Shown one piece after another: positions 15,502 to 25,206 of a DNA stretch of 64,000 nt. The translations under genes were made by a program, and so were the position numbers. Positions within the stretch are counted from its first letter, which is position 1; each line of letters starts with the position of its first letter. This stretch comes from Isoptericola halotolerans (GTDB taxonomy: Bacteria; Actinomycetota; Actinomycetes; Actinomycetales; Cellulomonadaceae): NCBI RefSeq assembly GCF_003003075.1, contig NZ_PVTX01000010.1:111849-175848 (forward strand). The letters are read 5' to 3'. The notes beneath the pieces are model-generated. The model was not told the DNA's origin, made no database searches, and was given only the letters and a program-made list of their open reading frames with translations.

Positions 15502-15912
15502 TCACTTCACCTCGTCGATGCGGACCATGTTGCCGGCGGGGTCGCGGAAGGCGCAGTCGCGCACTCCCCACGGCTGCTCGGCCGGTTCGGACGCGACCTC
15601 GGCGTCGGCGGCCGCGAGGCGCTCGAAGGTGCCGTCGAGGTCGCGGGTGGCCAGGATGATGGACTGGTAGGCGCCCTTGGCCATGAGCTCGGCGATGGTG
15701 CGGCGCTCGTCCTCGGTGACGCCAGGGTCGGCGGCGGGCGGCGTGAGGACGAGGCGGACGTCGGGCTGCGCGGGGGAGACGAGGGTGAGCCAGCGCATGG
15801 CGCCCTGGCCGACGTCGCCCTGGAGCTCGAAGCCGAGCAGGTCGCGGTAGAACGCCAGGGAGGCGTCCGGGTCGGTGTGCGGGAGGAACGTGGTGTGGAT
15901 GGTGATGTCCAT
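15502..15912 (-). CDS. VOC/glyoxalase-fold protein
   Basis: A 136-residue VOC protein that starts MDITIHTTFLPHTDPDASLAFY and ends CAFRDPAGNMVRIDEV. The final segment ends in RIDE, in which the Glu or the Asp could be a metal ligand. The start at 15912 is five bases after the AraC gene's stop and matches the family's usual start; a longer in-frame version would overlap the AraC gene. It belongs to the AraC-VOC-DDN operon, which looks like a small detoxification unit. Substrate unknown. Confidence 0.82.
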   Translation of the reverse strand: MDITIHTTFLPHTDPDASLAFYRDLLGFELQGDVGQGAMRWLTLVSPAQPDVRLVLTPPAADPGVTEDERRTIAELMAKGAYQSIILATRDLDGTFERLAAADAEVASEPAEQPWGVRDCAFRDPAGNMVRIDEVK

Positions 15913-15917
15913 GCCCC

Positions 15918-16364
15918 TCACGCTAGGTGTGCCCGTACCCCCGGCGCTTCTCGATTCCTGATCGGTCTGGCGACCTGCTTCGTCACGCACGACGGCAGCT
16001 CGTCGGCGTCCCGGGCGCGACGGCGGTACTCGCTGGGCGGCATGCCCACCAGCTCGGTGAACCGGGTGCTGAACGTCCCGAGCGAGGAGAACCCGACGGC
16101 GAAGCAGGCGTCGGTGACGGTGTGGTCGCCGCGGCGCAGCAGGGCCATCGCCCGTTCCACCCGGCGTGTCATGAGATAGCTGTACGGGGCCTCGCCGTAC
16201 GCGGCCTTGAACTGGCGGCTCAGGTGCCCGGCGGACAGCCCGACGTCGGCCGCGAGCGCCGGGACGTCGAGGGGGCTGGCGTACTCGCGGTCGATGCGGT
16301 CACGCACGCGGCGCAGGAGTGCGAGGTCGCGCAGGTGCTGGTCGGTGGCGCTGCGGGTGCTCAC
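15918..16364 (-). CDS. Short AraC-family regulator
   Basis: A 148-residue protein made almost only of the AraC-type DNA-binding domain. It has two helix-turn-helix motifs: LDVPALAADVGLSAGHLSRQFKAAYG near 32-57 and TVTDACFAVGFSSLGTFSTRF near 82-102. The second is the family signature region. There is no ligand-binding domain, so it either senses through the short C-terminal tail or acts with another protein. It leads the VOC-DDN operon, five bases before the VOC start, and probably controls it. The start is a GTG at 16364 with a weak CAGCAT element seven bases upstream. Confidence 0.82.
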   Translation of the reverse strand: MSTRSATDQHLRDLALLRRVRDRIDREYASPLDVPALAADVGLSAGHLSRQFKAAYGEAPYSYLMTRRVERAMALLRRGDHTVTDACFAVGFSSLGTFSTRFTELVGMPPSEYRRRARDADELPSCVTKQVARPIRNREAPGVRAHLA

Positions 16365-16437
16365 GTGGTCGATGCTGCCATGTCGTGGGCCCTCCGGCCG
16401 GGGTGCGCTCCGCGGGGTCGGCGGGTCAGGGGCCGGT

Positions 16438-17376
16438 TCAGGGGACGGCGTGCCGGCCGGCGTGGGAACGGGCCTGCAGGTGCGCGGCGAGGCGGACGGA
16501 GGCCTCGATCTCGGCGCGCCGGATGGACACGGACTCCACGTTGAACCCGTAGGGGATCTGGTGGCGGGTGCAGAACTGGGCGAGGTCCTCGGCGATGGCC
16601 GTGCACTGGTCGAAGGAGGTGGCCAGCGGGTCGTCCGTGTGGTGCAGGTCGTTGCGCATCCAGCCCGGCACGTGCACGCCGAGCCACTCCAGGAACTCGA
16701 GGGTCTTGGGCGAGCCGCACACCGAGAGGGTGAAGACGACCGGTACGGCTTGCTGCCCGTCGTCGCGGCAGGCGTAGTGGTAGTCCGAGACCATCGACTT
16801 CGCGGCGCCGACGTCGTAGACGACCTGGGTGACGAAGAAGCCGACGCCGGCGGCCTGCTTGCGGCGCATGCGCAGGTGCTCGTCGCCGCGCGACTCGTGC
16901 CGCTCGGGGATCGCCACTCCCCCGAGCGGCAGGTCCGGAGCGTGCTCGCGGCACAGCCGCTGGGCCTCGCCGAGCGTGGTGCGTACGGCGCTGTCGCCGG
17001 ACGAGGCGCCCACCAGCACGGTGCTGACCTGGTGCGGGTCCTGGGCGGTGACCCAGTCCGCCAGCTCGGCGGGGCTGTACTTGCCGGCGCTGCGGTAGAC
17101 GACCACGGGTCGCTGCCAGCGGGTCAGGTAGCGGCTGCGGAACTCGGCCGGGTCGAGGGTGGGCAGGTAGGGGAAGGGGCGCTCGTCGGGGTTGCGGTCG
17201 GTCTCGTCGTCGATGTCGTACAGCACGAGCGCGTCGAGGTCGAGACCGGCCAGCCGTTCGAGGGTGCGGTCGGCGATGCGCTGGGCGTCGGCGGGGGTCG
17301 TGGTGCGCCGCGGCGGCGTGATCGCGAACATCAGCAGCCCGTCCGGTCGCCGACGGACCTGCTCGGTGAGTTCCAC
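16438..17376 (-). CDS. Methylenetetrahydrofolate reductase-family protein (MetF-like)
   Basis: A 312-residue TIM-barrel protein of the methylenetetrahydrofolate reductase family. Family-like segments include LLMFAITPPRR near the start, YDIDDETDRNPDERPFPY near 55, RMRRKQAAGVGFFVTQVVYD near 170-190 and the late PYGFNVESVSIRRAEI. It is divergent from classic MetF, notably at the N-terminus, where the usual EFFPPK-type motif becomes AITPPR. It may use another folate or one-carbon donor. I chose GTG 17376 because AGGAGG lies four bases before it; an earlier start would be Arg/Pro-rich and atypical. Confidence 0.7.
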   Translation of the reverse strand: MELTEQVRRRPDGLLMFAITPPRRTTTPADAQRIADRTLERLAGLDLDALVLYDIDDETDRNPDERPFPYLPTLDPAEFRSRYLTRWQRPVVVYRSAGKYSPAELADWVTAQDPHQVSTVLVGASSGDSAVRTTLGEAQRLCREHAPDLPLGGVAIPERHESRGDEHLRMRRKQAAGVGFFVTQVVYDVGAAKSMVSDYHYACRDDGQQAVPVVFTLSVCGSPKTLEFLEWLGVHVPGWMRNDLHHTDDPLATSFDQCTAIAEDLAQFCTRHQIPYGFNVESVSIRRAEIEASVRLAAHLQARSHAGRHAVP

Positions 17377-17506
17377 GTGTCCTCCTGTGTGCTGCTCGCG
17401 CCAGGTCTGTGCGGGCATCGTGGCACGGGAGCCGGGCGGGCACGCGCCGGGCACCGCGATGCGGACGCCGGGCAGGTCGCAGGCAGGTCGCAGGCAGGGG
17501 CGCCGG

Positions 17507-17925
17507 TCAGGTCTGCTCGACGAGCGTGACCGTGGCGTCGGGTGCGGTGAGCGTGAGGGTCTCGCCGTCGAGCGCCAGCGTCGGTTCGGCGCGCAGCAGC
17601 TCGCTGAACCACGTCTCCTGGTCCATCAGCTCGTCCGAGCAGGCCATCAGGGTCGATCGCATCTCGCCGGTCAGTCGCAGGGTGCCGTCGTCCCACGTGG
17701 CCGGGGCCGACATGCTGTTGCACCCGGGTTGGGCACCGACGGAGTCCTCGGTGAACGCCAGCACGATCGGCGACCCGCCGGCGAGCTCGCGGCCGACGAC
17801 GTCGGTCACGACGAACGTGCGACCGGCGACGTCGCCCGCGCCCCCCGCACAGGCCGCGAGCGCCGTCGCGGCGAGCAGCGTGCCCAGCAGGGCGGCGAGC
17901 AGGGTGCGGGGGGCGCGGCGTGCGG

Positions 17926-17929
<4 letters not shown>
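17507..17929 (-). CDS. META-domain lipoprotein (HslJ-like)
   Basis: A 140-residue lipoprotein. The N-terminus has a signal peptide (basic MTARRAPRT, a hydrophobic stretch) and a lipobox ending in Cys27 (ATALAAC). The rest is a META domain, recognisable from GRTFVVTDVVGRELAGG, then AFTEDSVGAQPGCNSMS and a final DQETWFSELLRAEP-type segment. HslJ-like proteins sit in the envelope and are linked to stress or antibiotic tolerance; no enzyme activity is known. The GTG start overlaps the stop of the malic enzyme (GTGA), an unexpected coupling of a metabolic enzyme with a lipoprotein. Confidence 0.83.
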
Positions 17930-19383
<1,454 letters not shown>

Positions 19384-19459
19384 GATGCCTTCCTTCTCGG
19401 GCGGCGACGCTGCCGCCCGGTGGGACCTATGTGTCGGGGCCCAGTATGCCGCCGACCGG

Positions 19460-19465
19460 TACCGT
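19460..19465 (+). promoter_or_regulatory. -10 element for a leaderless start
   Basis: TACCGT lies six bases before the GTG at 19472, and no ribosome site is present. Confidence 0.55.
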
Positions 19466-19471
19466 GCACGG

Positions 19472-20323
19472 GTGATGCGTGACCTGCCCGGCCTGGACGC
19501 CGCCCAGCGTGAGCTCGTCGCGGCCTGGTGCGGTCCGGTGGCGCTGGTCGCCGACCACTCGCGGGGGTCGACCGGCGTCACGGTGCTGCGGCTGCGGGCC
19601 GCGGACGGCACGGACGTCGCGCTGAAGGCCTCCGGGCCGGCCGACCTGCGCCTCGCACGGGAGATCACCGCCCACGAGTCGCTGCTGGCGCCGCTGGTGC
19701 CCGGTGGTCGCGTGCCCCGGCTGCTGCACGCCGACCGCGAGCGCCACCTGCTCGCCACCGCGTGGCTGGCGGGCGAGCCGGTCGCGGGCACGGCGGCCGA
19801 GCACGACCCGGCCACCTACCGGCGGGCGGGCGAGCTCCTGGCGCGCCTGCACGCGCTGGGCACCCGGGTGGACGGCGACTGGGAGGCGGCGCAGGACGCG
19901 CGCGCGATGCGGTGGCTGGACGGGCCGCACGGTCTCGGAGCCCGCCTCGAGGGACGCCTGCGGGCGGTCCTGGCGTCGCACGCCCACCCGCCGGTGCTCG
20001 TGGTGCCCACCCACGGTGACGTCGGGCCGCGCAGCTGGGTCCTCGACGACGGTGTGGTCCGGTTCGTCGGCTTCGGCCGCGCGGGGTGGCGGGCACCGTG
20101 CACGGACCTCGTCCGCCTGGACCGCCGGCTGGCGGGTCGTGCGGACCTGGTGGCCGCGTTCGTGGCCGGCTACGGCGCCGACCCGCGCTGCGGCGACGTG
20201 TGGCGCCGCGCCGTCGTGCGCGAGGCAATCGGCACGGCCGTGCGGGCCCACCAGGCGGGTGATGCCGCCGTCGAGGCGCACGGCCGCCACCTGGTCGACC
20301 TGGCGTTGGCGCAGGCCGCCTGA
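19472..20323 (+). CDS. Aminoglycoside phosphotransferase-fold protein with degraded active site
   Basis: A 283-residue protein with the APH/choline-kinase fold. The ATP-lysine is present (ALKAS, Lys52) and the catalytic loop starts correctly with His181-Gly-Asp183 (PTHGDVGPRSW). However, the metal-binding Asn expected at 188 is Ser, and the following DFG-like Asp near 200 is Gly (RFVGFGRAG). Active APH enzymes need both for magnesium. The protein is thus either a pseudokinase or one with altered chemistry. Start: GTG 19472 after TACCGT; ATG 19475 is an alternative. It lies divergent to malic enzyme and ends three bases before a convergent oxidoreductase gene. Confidence 0.75.
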   Translation: MMRDLPGLDAAQRELVAAWCGPVALVADHSRGSTGVTVLRLRAADGTDVALKASGPADLRLAREITAHESLLAPLVPGGRVPRLLHADRERHLLATAWLAGEPVAGTAAEHDPATYRRAGELLARLHALGTRVDGDWEAAQDARAMRWLDGPHGLGARLEGRLRAVLASHAHPPVLVVPTHGDVGPRSWVLDDGVVRFVGFGRAGWRAPCTDLVRLDRRLAGRADLVAAFVAGYGADPRCGDVWRRAVVREAIGTAVRAHQAGDAAVEAHGRHLVDLALAQAA

Positions 20324-20326
20324 GGC

Positions 20327-21346
20327 TCAGCGCCAGCCGAGCGCGGGGGCGACGTGCGCCACGACGTTCTCCATGACGTGGGCGTTGTAGTCGACGCCGA
20401 GCTGGTTGGGCACCGTGAGCAGCAGGGTGTCGGCCGCCGCGATCGCGGTGTCGCCGGCCAGGGCGGCCACGATCTCGTCGATCTCGCCGGCGTAGGTCTT
20501 GCCGAACCGCGCCCGGCCGCCGTCGATGATGCCGACCTGGTCGGTCGACTGCGTCTCGAGCCCGAAGTAGGCGCGGTCGCGGTCGTCGGTGATCGGGAAG
20601 ATCGACCGTGACACCGACACGCGCGGCTCCCAGTCGTGACCGGCGGCGGCCCACGCGTCGCGGAAGCGCTGGATCTGCTCGGCCTGCAGCGCGTGGAACG
20701 GCACACCGGTGTCCTCGGTCAGCAGCGTCGAGCTCATCAGGTTCATCCCCTGCGCGGCGGTCCACTCGGCGGTGGCGCGCGACCCGGCGCCCCACCAGAT
20801 GCGGCGGCGCAGCCCCGGCGAGTGCGGCTCGAGGCGCAGCAGGCCGGGCGGGTTGGGGAACATCGGCTGCGGGTTCGGCTCGGCGAAGCCCTCACCGTCG
20901 AGCAGGTCGAGGAACCGGGCGGTGTGCCGGCGTGCCATGTCGGCGTCCGACTCCCCCGGGCCCGGTTCGTGGCCGAAGTGGCGGTAGCCCTCGACGACCT
21001 GCTCGGGTGACCCCCGCGAGATCCCCAGCTGCAGGCGCTCGCCGGAGATCAGGTCGGCCGCACCGGCGTCCTCGGCCATGTAGGCCGGGTTCTCGTAGCG
21101 CATGTCGATCACGCCGGTGCCGATCTCGATGCGACGGGTGCGCGCCCCGGCGGCCGCCAGCAGCGGGAAGGGGCTGGCGAGCTGGCGGGCGAAGTGGTGC
21201 ACCCGGAAGTAGGCGCCGTCGGCCCCCACCTCCTCGGCCGCCTCCGCCAGCTCGATGGACTGGGTCAGCACGTCGGCGGCGCTGCGCGTCGCCGAGGAGG
21301 GGTGGTCGGTCCAGTGGCCGAAGGACAGGAACCCGATGCGCTTCAT
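20327..21346 (-). CDS. Luciferase-like (LLM) flavin-dependent oxidoreductase
   Basis: A 339-residue TIM-barrel flavin monooxygenase-type protein. Recognisable segments: GADGAYFRVHHFA near 41-53, AGARTRRIEIGTGVIDMRYENP near 66-87, SGERLQLGISRGSPEQVVEGYRHFG near 100-125 and RRIWWGAGSRATAEWTAAQGM near 180-200. Such enzymes use FMN or F420; the family placement does not decide which. The gene is convergent with the phosphotransferase-fold gene and divergent from an alpha/beta hydrolase. The ATG at 21346 lacks an obvious ribosome site. Confidence 0.85.
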   Translation of the reverse strand: MKRIGFLSFGHWTDHPSSATRSAADVLTQSIELAEAAEEVGADGAYFRVHHFARQLASPFPLLAAAGARTRRIEIGTGVIDMRYENPAYMAEDAGAADLISGERLQLGISRGSPEQVVEGYRHFGHEPGPGESDADMARRHTARFLDLLDGEGFAEPNPQPMFPNPPGLLRLEPHSPGLRRRIWWGAGSRATAEWTAAQGMNLMSSTLLTEDTGVPFHALQAEQIQRFRDAWAAAGHDWEPRVSVSRSIFPITDDRDRAYFGLETQSTDQVGIIDGGRARFGKTYAGEIDEIVAALAGDTAIAAADTLLLTVPNQLGVDYNAHVMENVVAHVAPALGWR

Positions 21347-21411
21347 ACCGGCGTCAACGTCTGGCCCCGGGCGACATTCCCGCCCGGGGGCGGCGACGAC
21401 GGGCGGCGGCG

Positions 21412-21417
21412 TAGTCT
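21412..21417 (+). promoter_or_regulatory. -10 element for a leaderless start
   Basis: TAGTCT lies six bases before GTG 21424; no ribosome site is present. Confidence 0.55.
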
Positions 21418-21423
21418 CGGGCC

Positions 21424-22200
21424 GTGATCCTGACCCACGACGACGCCGGCACGGGACCCGCCGTGCTGCTGATCCACGCCGGTGTGGCCGACCGCCGCAT
21501 GTGGGACCCGCTGGTGCCCGCACTGAGCCACGCCTTCCGGGTGATCCGCCCCGACCTGCGCGGGTTCGGCGAGACACCGCTGCCCGGCGGCGAGTACGCC
21601 GACGCCGACGACCTCGCCGTGCTCCTGGACCACCTGGACGTGGCCGACGTCGCCGTCGTCGGCTCCTCGTTCGGCGGACGAGTCGCCCTGGAGCTCGCCA
21701 CGACCCACCCGGGCCGGGTGCGCGAGCTCGTCCTGCTCAACCCGGACCTGCGCGGGGTCGAGCCGAGCGCCACCGCCGCGGCGTTCGACACCGAGGAGGA
21801 CCGGCTCCTGGCCGCCGGTGACCTCGAGGGCGCCGTGCGGCTCAACGTGGACACCTGGCTCGGGCCCGCGGCCGACCTGTCCGTGCGCGAGGCGCTCGCG
21901 GCCATGCAGCGCCGTGCGTTCGAGGTCCAGCTCGCCGCCGACGCGAGCGACGACCCGCCCGCGCCCCGTCGCATCGAGGTCGACCTGGCGGCGGTCGCGG
22001 TGCCGACGGTGGTGGTCACCGGCGCGCACGACATGGACCACTTCCGCGCCGTCGCGGCCCGCGTCGGCGACGGTATCGAGGGCGCCGAGCTCGTCGAGCT
22101 GGACCGGGCCGGGCACCTGCCCGCCCTCGAGCTGCCGGACGCGGTGCGCGCCCTGCTGCTGGACGTGCTGCGCGCCGACCCGACGGTCCACGCCCCCTGA
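21424..22200 (+). CDS. Alpha/beta hydrolase
   Basis: A 258-residue alpha/beta hydrolase of the esterase/lactonase kind. The oxyanion region is AVLLIHAGVADRRMW near 13-27, the nucleophile elbow is GSSFGG near 79-84, the acid is probably Asp near 200 (VVTGAHDMDHF) and the base is His in DRAGHLPALE near 232. The substrate cannot be told; similar proteins act on esters and 3-oxoadipate enol-lactone. Transcription is likely leaderless from TAGTCT. A short tandem CGCCCCCTGA repeat at the 3' end contains the stop and a second TGA just after it. Confidence 0.85.
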   Translation: MILTHDDAGTGPAVLLIHAGVADRRMWDPLVPALSHAFRVIRPDLRGFGETPLPGGEYADADDLAVLLDHLDVADVAVVGSSFGGRVALELATTHPGRVRELVLLNPDLRGVEPSATAAAFDTEEDRLLAAGDLEGAVRLNVDTWLGPAADLSVREALAAMQRRAFEVQLAADASDDPPAPRRIEVDLAAVAVPTVVVTGAHDMDHFRAVAARVGDGIEGAELVELDRAGHLPALELPDAVRALLLDVLRADPTVHAP

Positions 22201-22250
22201 CGCCCCCTGACACGCCCTGCGCGCCCTGGGTGTGCTCCGGTGCGGCCGAC

Positions 22251-22781
22251 TCAGGCGGGACGGCTCGCGCGGTCCACATCCGACACAGCGTCCGGCACAC
22301 CGTCCGACGCCGCCGGTGCCCCGGTGGCGTCGAAGGCCTGCTGCAGGGTGAAGGCCCACGAGGACGGACCGTGGGCCCGCAGGTGCAGCACCCGCTCCTC
22401 GGCCTCGGCGACCGTCGGCCGGTGCCCGGCGGGCACCCACCAGCACGCCGTGTACGCCTCGGTCATCCGGGAGAACCACTCGCGGCGGCGGCGCAGCACC
22501 TGACGGTGCAGGCCGCCGTAGACGAACCCCGACAGCGAGGCGACGTCGCGCCACACGGACATGTTGACGATCACGCCCGGCGAGTCGTCGACGTCGAAGC
22601 GGAAGCCCTCGATGTCCGTCGCGTCGCCCCCGTCGCTCTGCAGTCGCCACAGGTAGCCCGGCGACGTCTCGGCGAGCTGGTTGACCGGTGCCAGCAGATC
22701 GACGAAGTCGGCGAGCTCGGCGCTGTCCAGCGGGGCCAGCAGGCGGGCGACGTTGACCTGGGCGAGCTCGAAGGATGCCAT
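22251..22781 (-). CDS. DUF3291 family protein
   Basis: A 176-residue protein of the DUF3291 family, which has a dimeric alpha+beta barrel-like fold related to heme-degrading monooxygenases and stress-response proteins. Visible segments: MASFELAQVNVARLL at the start, TSPGYLWRLQ near 43, VIVNMSVWRDVASLSGFVYGG near 71-91 and the Trp-rich TACWWVPAGHRPTVAEAEER near 110. I chose ATG 22781, which gives the family's start; the longer frame is Arg-rich and unlikely. A CAGGAT element seven bases before suggests leaderless expression. Function unknown. Confidence 0.82.
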   Translation of the reverse strand: MASFELAQVNVARLLAPLDSAELADFVDLLAPVNQLAETSPGYLWRLQSDGGDATDIEGFRFDVDDSPGVIVNMSVWRDVASLSGFVYGGLHRQVLRRRREWFSRMTEAYTACWWVPAGHRPTVAEAEERVLHLRAHGPSSWAFTLQQAFDATGAPAASDGVPDAVSDVDRASRPA

Positions 22782-22864
22782 GGGCGTGATCCTGGCACGG
22801 CCGCACCGGCGGCACCGCACCGGAGGCACCGCGGGCGTGGTGACGGGTGGGTGCACCACGCCGC

Positions 22865-24334
22865 TCAGGTGCCGGCGGTGCCGGACCACGTCACGGCGAG
22901 CACGCAGGCGTCGTCGCGGCGGTTCGGTCCGGCGTCCAGGACCTGGGTCGTCAGCGCCGCGCCCGCCGCCGGTCGTCCTGCGGTGCGCGCCAGACCGGCC
23001 AGCCCGTCGGTCAGCGGCACGTCACGACGTTCGACCACCCCGTCGGTGTAGAGCAGCACCGTGTCGCCCGCCGCGAGCCGCACCCGACCCTGGCGACGCG
23101 GGGGGCCCACCCGCCGGTGGTGCACGCCGAGGGGCGTCGAGCGCCCCTCCCACAGGAACTCTGCGCCGGCGTCGGTGACGTGCAGCGGCGGCAGGTGGCC
23201 GGCGCAGGCGTAGGCGAGCACCCCGGAACCGGTGTCGAGCTCGGCGTAGACCAGCGTGGAGCCGAACCCGGTCTCCCGGTCCACGACGAACCCGTCGACG
23301 CGGTCGAGCACCCGGCCCGGCCCCAGGCCGGGACCGGCCAGTGCCCGGGTGGCGGTGCGCAGCTGGCCCATGGCCGTCGCGGCCAGCAGCCCGTGCCCGA
23401 CCACGTCACCGACGACGAGGGCCAGGACGGCGGGCGCGACCCAGAACGCGTCGTACCAGTCGCCGCCGACCTCCATCCCGCTGTCCGCCGGCCGGTACCC
23501 GGCCGAGACGGTCACGTCCTCACGGTGCGGCAGGTCGATCGTCAGCATGGCGTGCTGCAGCTCGTGGGCGACCGACATGCTGCGCTCGTGCAGCAGGGCG
23601 CGGTCCAGCGCCACGCCGCCCTGCTGGGCGATCGTGGCCAGGGCGTCGACGTCGACGGTCGCCTCCGCGGGACGACCGCGCACCTGAACGACCAGGTCGC
23701 CGTGCGTCCCTGCCGCGCCGGCGACCGGGACGCTCAGGCGCCCGTCCGGACCCGGGTGCCGCCCGCCCGTGGGGTCACCGGCCTGGAGGCCACCTGCCGT
23801 CTGCAGGCGCACCGCGGCGACGCCCGGGTGCGCCGCGACCGCCGCGAGCAGCGCGGCGCGGACCTGCTCGGGCCCGGCGGCGTGCGACAGCGCGGCCGTG
23901 GCGTGCTGCACCCAGCGCAGGCGCTCGGTCGACCGTTCGGCGGCCGAGCGGGCGCGCACGAGCTCCTGCTCGAACTCGGCCCGGCGGCGGACCGCCAGCA
24001 GCGCGACGTCGATCGCTCCGTCGCGCGGACGCGTCCGTGCCGTGAGCAGCGCCGGCAGCGGACCCGCCGCGGTGCGCACCTCGACCCGCACCGCCTCCAC
24101 CTGCCCCGCCAGGGTCAGCGCGGGCGCCACGTGCGTGTCCCAGTAGATCCGTCCGCCGACGGTGAGCAGGTCACCGATCCGCCGCCCGGCCACCCCGGTG
24201 CCGGCGTCCTGGCCCGCCACCCACCCGACGAACGTGTCGTTCGCCCGCAGCACGTAGCCGTCGGCATCCAGGTGGAGCAGCCCCAGCGGCGCCGTGGACC
24301 AGGCACGGGACTCGTTGCTCGCCGGGCCGGTCAT
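22865..24334 (-). CDS. RsbP-like PAS-GAF-PP2C serine phosphatase
   Basis: A 489-residue signalling phosphatase. Residues about 12-115 are a PAS-like domain (GLLHLDADGYVLRANDTFVG), 140-255 a GAF-like region joined by a helical linker, and 275-485 a SpoIIE-type PP2C domain. The metal-binding motifs are present: GGDWYDAF near 312, VVGDVVGHGLLAA near 331 and YTDGVVERRD near 435, with DDACVL at the end. Such proteins dephosphorylate an anti-sigma-factor antagonist. Its start overlaps the stop of an RsbQ-like hydrolase (ATGA), reproducing the rsbQ-rsbP operon order of Bacillus subtilis. No anti-sigma factor gene is near, so its target lies elsewhere. Confidence 0.85.
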   Translation of the reverse strand: MTGPASNESRAWSTAPLGLLHLDADGYVLRANDTFVGWVAGQDAGTGVAGRRIGDLLTVGGRIYWDTHVAPALTLAGQVEAVRVEVRTAAGPLPALLTARTRPRDGAIDVALLAVRRRAEFEQELVRARSAAERSTERLRWVQHATAALSHAAGPEQVRAALLAAVAAHPGVAAVRLQTAGGLQAGDPTGGRHPGPDGRLSVPVAGAAGTHGDLVVQVRGRPAEATVDVDALATIAQQGGVALDRALLHERSMSVAHELQHAMLTIDLPHREDVTVSAGYRPADSGMEVGGDWYDAFWVAPAVLALVVGDVVGHGLLAATAMGQLRTATRALAGPGLGPGRVLDRVDGFVVDRETGFGSTLVYAELDTGSGVLAYACAGHLPPLHVTDAGAEFLWEGRSTPLGVHHRRVGPPRRQGRVRLAAGDTVLLYTDGVVERRDVPLTDGLAGLARTAGRPAAGAALTTQVLDAGPNRRDDACVLAVTWSGTAGT

Positions 24335-25140
24335 GGTGCGGGCGGTCCGGCCAGGTAGTCGAGCACGGCCGCCACGAGCGCCTCGGGCGCGCTGAGCTGG
24401 GGGCAGTGCCCGACGGCGTCGATCAGGACGAACCGGGAACCGGCCAGGTGCTCGTGGACGTAGCGACCGACCTCGACGGGCGCGATCGCGTCCTCGCGGC
24501 ACTGCACGACCAGGCTCGCGGTGCGCACCCGGGCCAGGTCGGCCCGGTTGTCCGACAGGAACGTCGCGCGGGCGAAGGCGCGGGTGACCTGCGGGTCGGT
24601 GCGCCGGAAGGAGGCGGTGAGCTCCGCGCCGAGCTCGGGCCGGTCGGGGTTGCCGGCGATCACTGGTGCCATGACGTCCGACCAGCCCAGGTAGTTCGTC
24701 TCCAGGGTGGCGAGCAGCTCGTCGATCTCCGCGGCGCTGAACCCGCCGCGGTACCCGTCGTCGTCCAGGTAGCGCGGGCTGGGCCCGACGAGCACCAGCC
24801 GGTCCACCAGGTCCGGGCGCCGGGCAGCCACGAGCAGCGCGATCGTCGCGCTGACGGAGTGACCGACGAGCACCACCGGACCGAGGGCCAGGTCGTCGAG
24901 CAGGGCGACGACGTCGTCGGTGTACCCCTCGAGGGACGCGTGCCGGTCGGGGTCGAACGTGCTGGGGTGGGCGCCACCGGCACCGGCGTGGTCGAACAGG
25001 ACGACCCGGTGGTCGACGGCGAAGGCGTCGACCACCCGGTGCCACATCTTCTGGTCGCAGCCCAGGCCGTGGGCGAGCACCAGCGGAGTGCCGTCGACCG
25101 GACCGACGGCGCGCACGTTGTGCAGTGCACGAGGACTCAC
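24331..25140 (-). CDS. RsbQ-like alpha/beta hydrolase
   Basis: A 269-residue alpha/beta hydrolase with strong resemblance to B. subtilis RsbQ: LAHGLGCDQKMWHRVV, then HRVVLFDHAGAGG, VVLVGHSVSATIALL (nucleophile Ser in GHSVS), VGPSPRYLDDDGYRGGF and the base His in VGHCPQLSAPEAL. RsbQ is needed for RsbP to signal energy stress and is thought to supply or process a small ligand; plant karrikin/strigolactone receptors share this fold. I prefer GTG 25140, six bases after TAGGGT; a GTG two codons earlier is possible. It is the first gene of the rsbQ-rsbP-like pair. Confidence 0.85.
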   Translation of the reverse strand: MSPRALHNVRAVGPVDGTPLVLAHGLGCDQKMWHRVVDAFAVDHRVVLFDHAGAGGAHPSTFDPDRHASLEGYTDDVVALLDDLALGPVVLVGHSVSATIALLVAARRPDLVDRLVLVGPSPRYLDDDGYRGGFSAAEIDELLATLETNYLGWSDVMAPVIAGNPDRPELGAELTASFRRTDPQVTRAFARATFLSDNRADLARVRTASLVVQCREDAIAPVEVGRYVHEHLAGSRFVLIDAVGHCPQLSAPEALVAAVLDYLAGPPAP

Positions 25141-25146
25141 GCGCAC

Positions 25147-25152
25147 ACCCTA
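25147..25152 (-). promoter_or_regulatory. -10 element for the leaderless rsbQ-like gene
   Basis: Minus-strand TAGGGT lies six bases before GTG 25140. Confidence 0.6.
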
Positions 25153-25206
25153 GTTGGCGGCCGGCGGGCTGTGCACGGACGTGGTCCCCTCGGGCAGGAT
25201 GACCCT

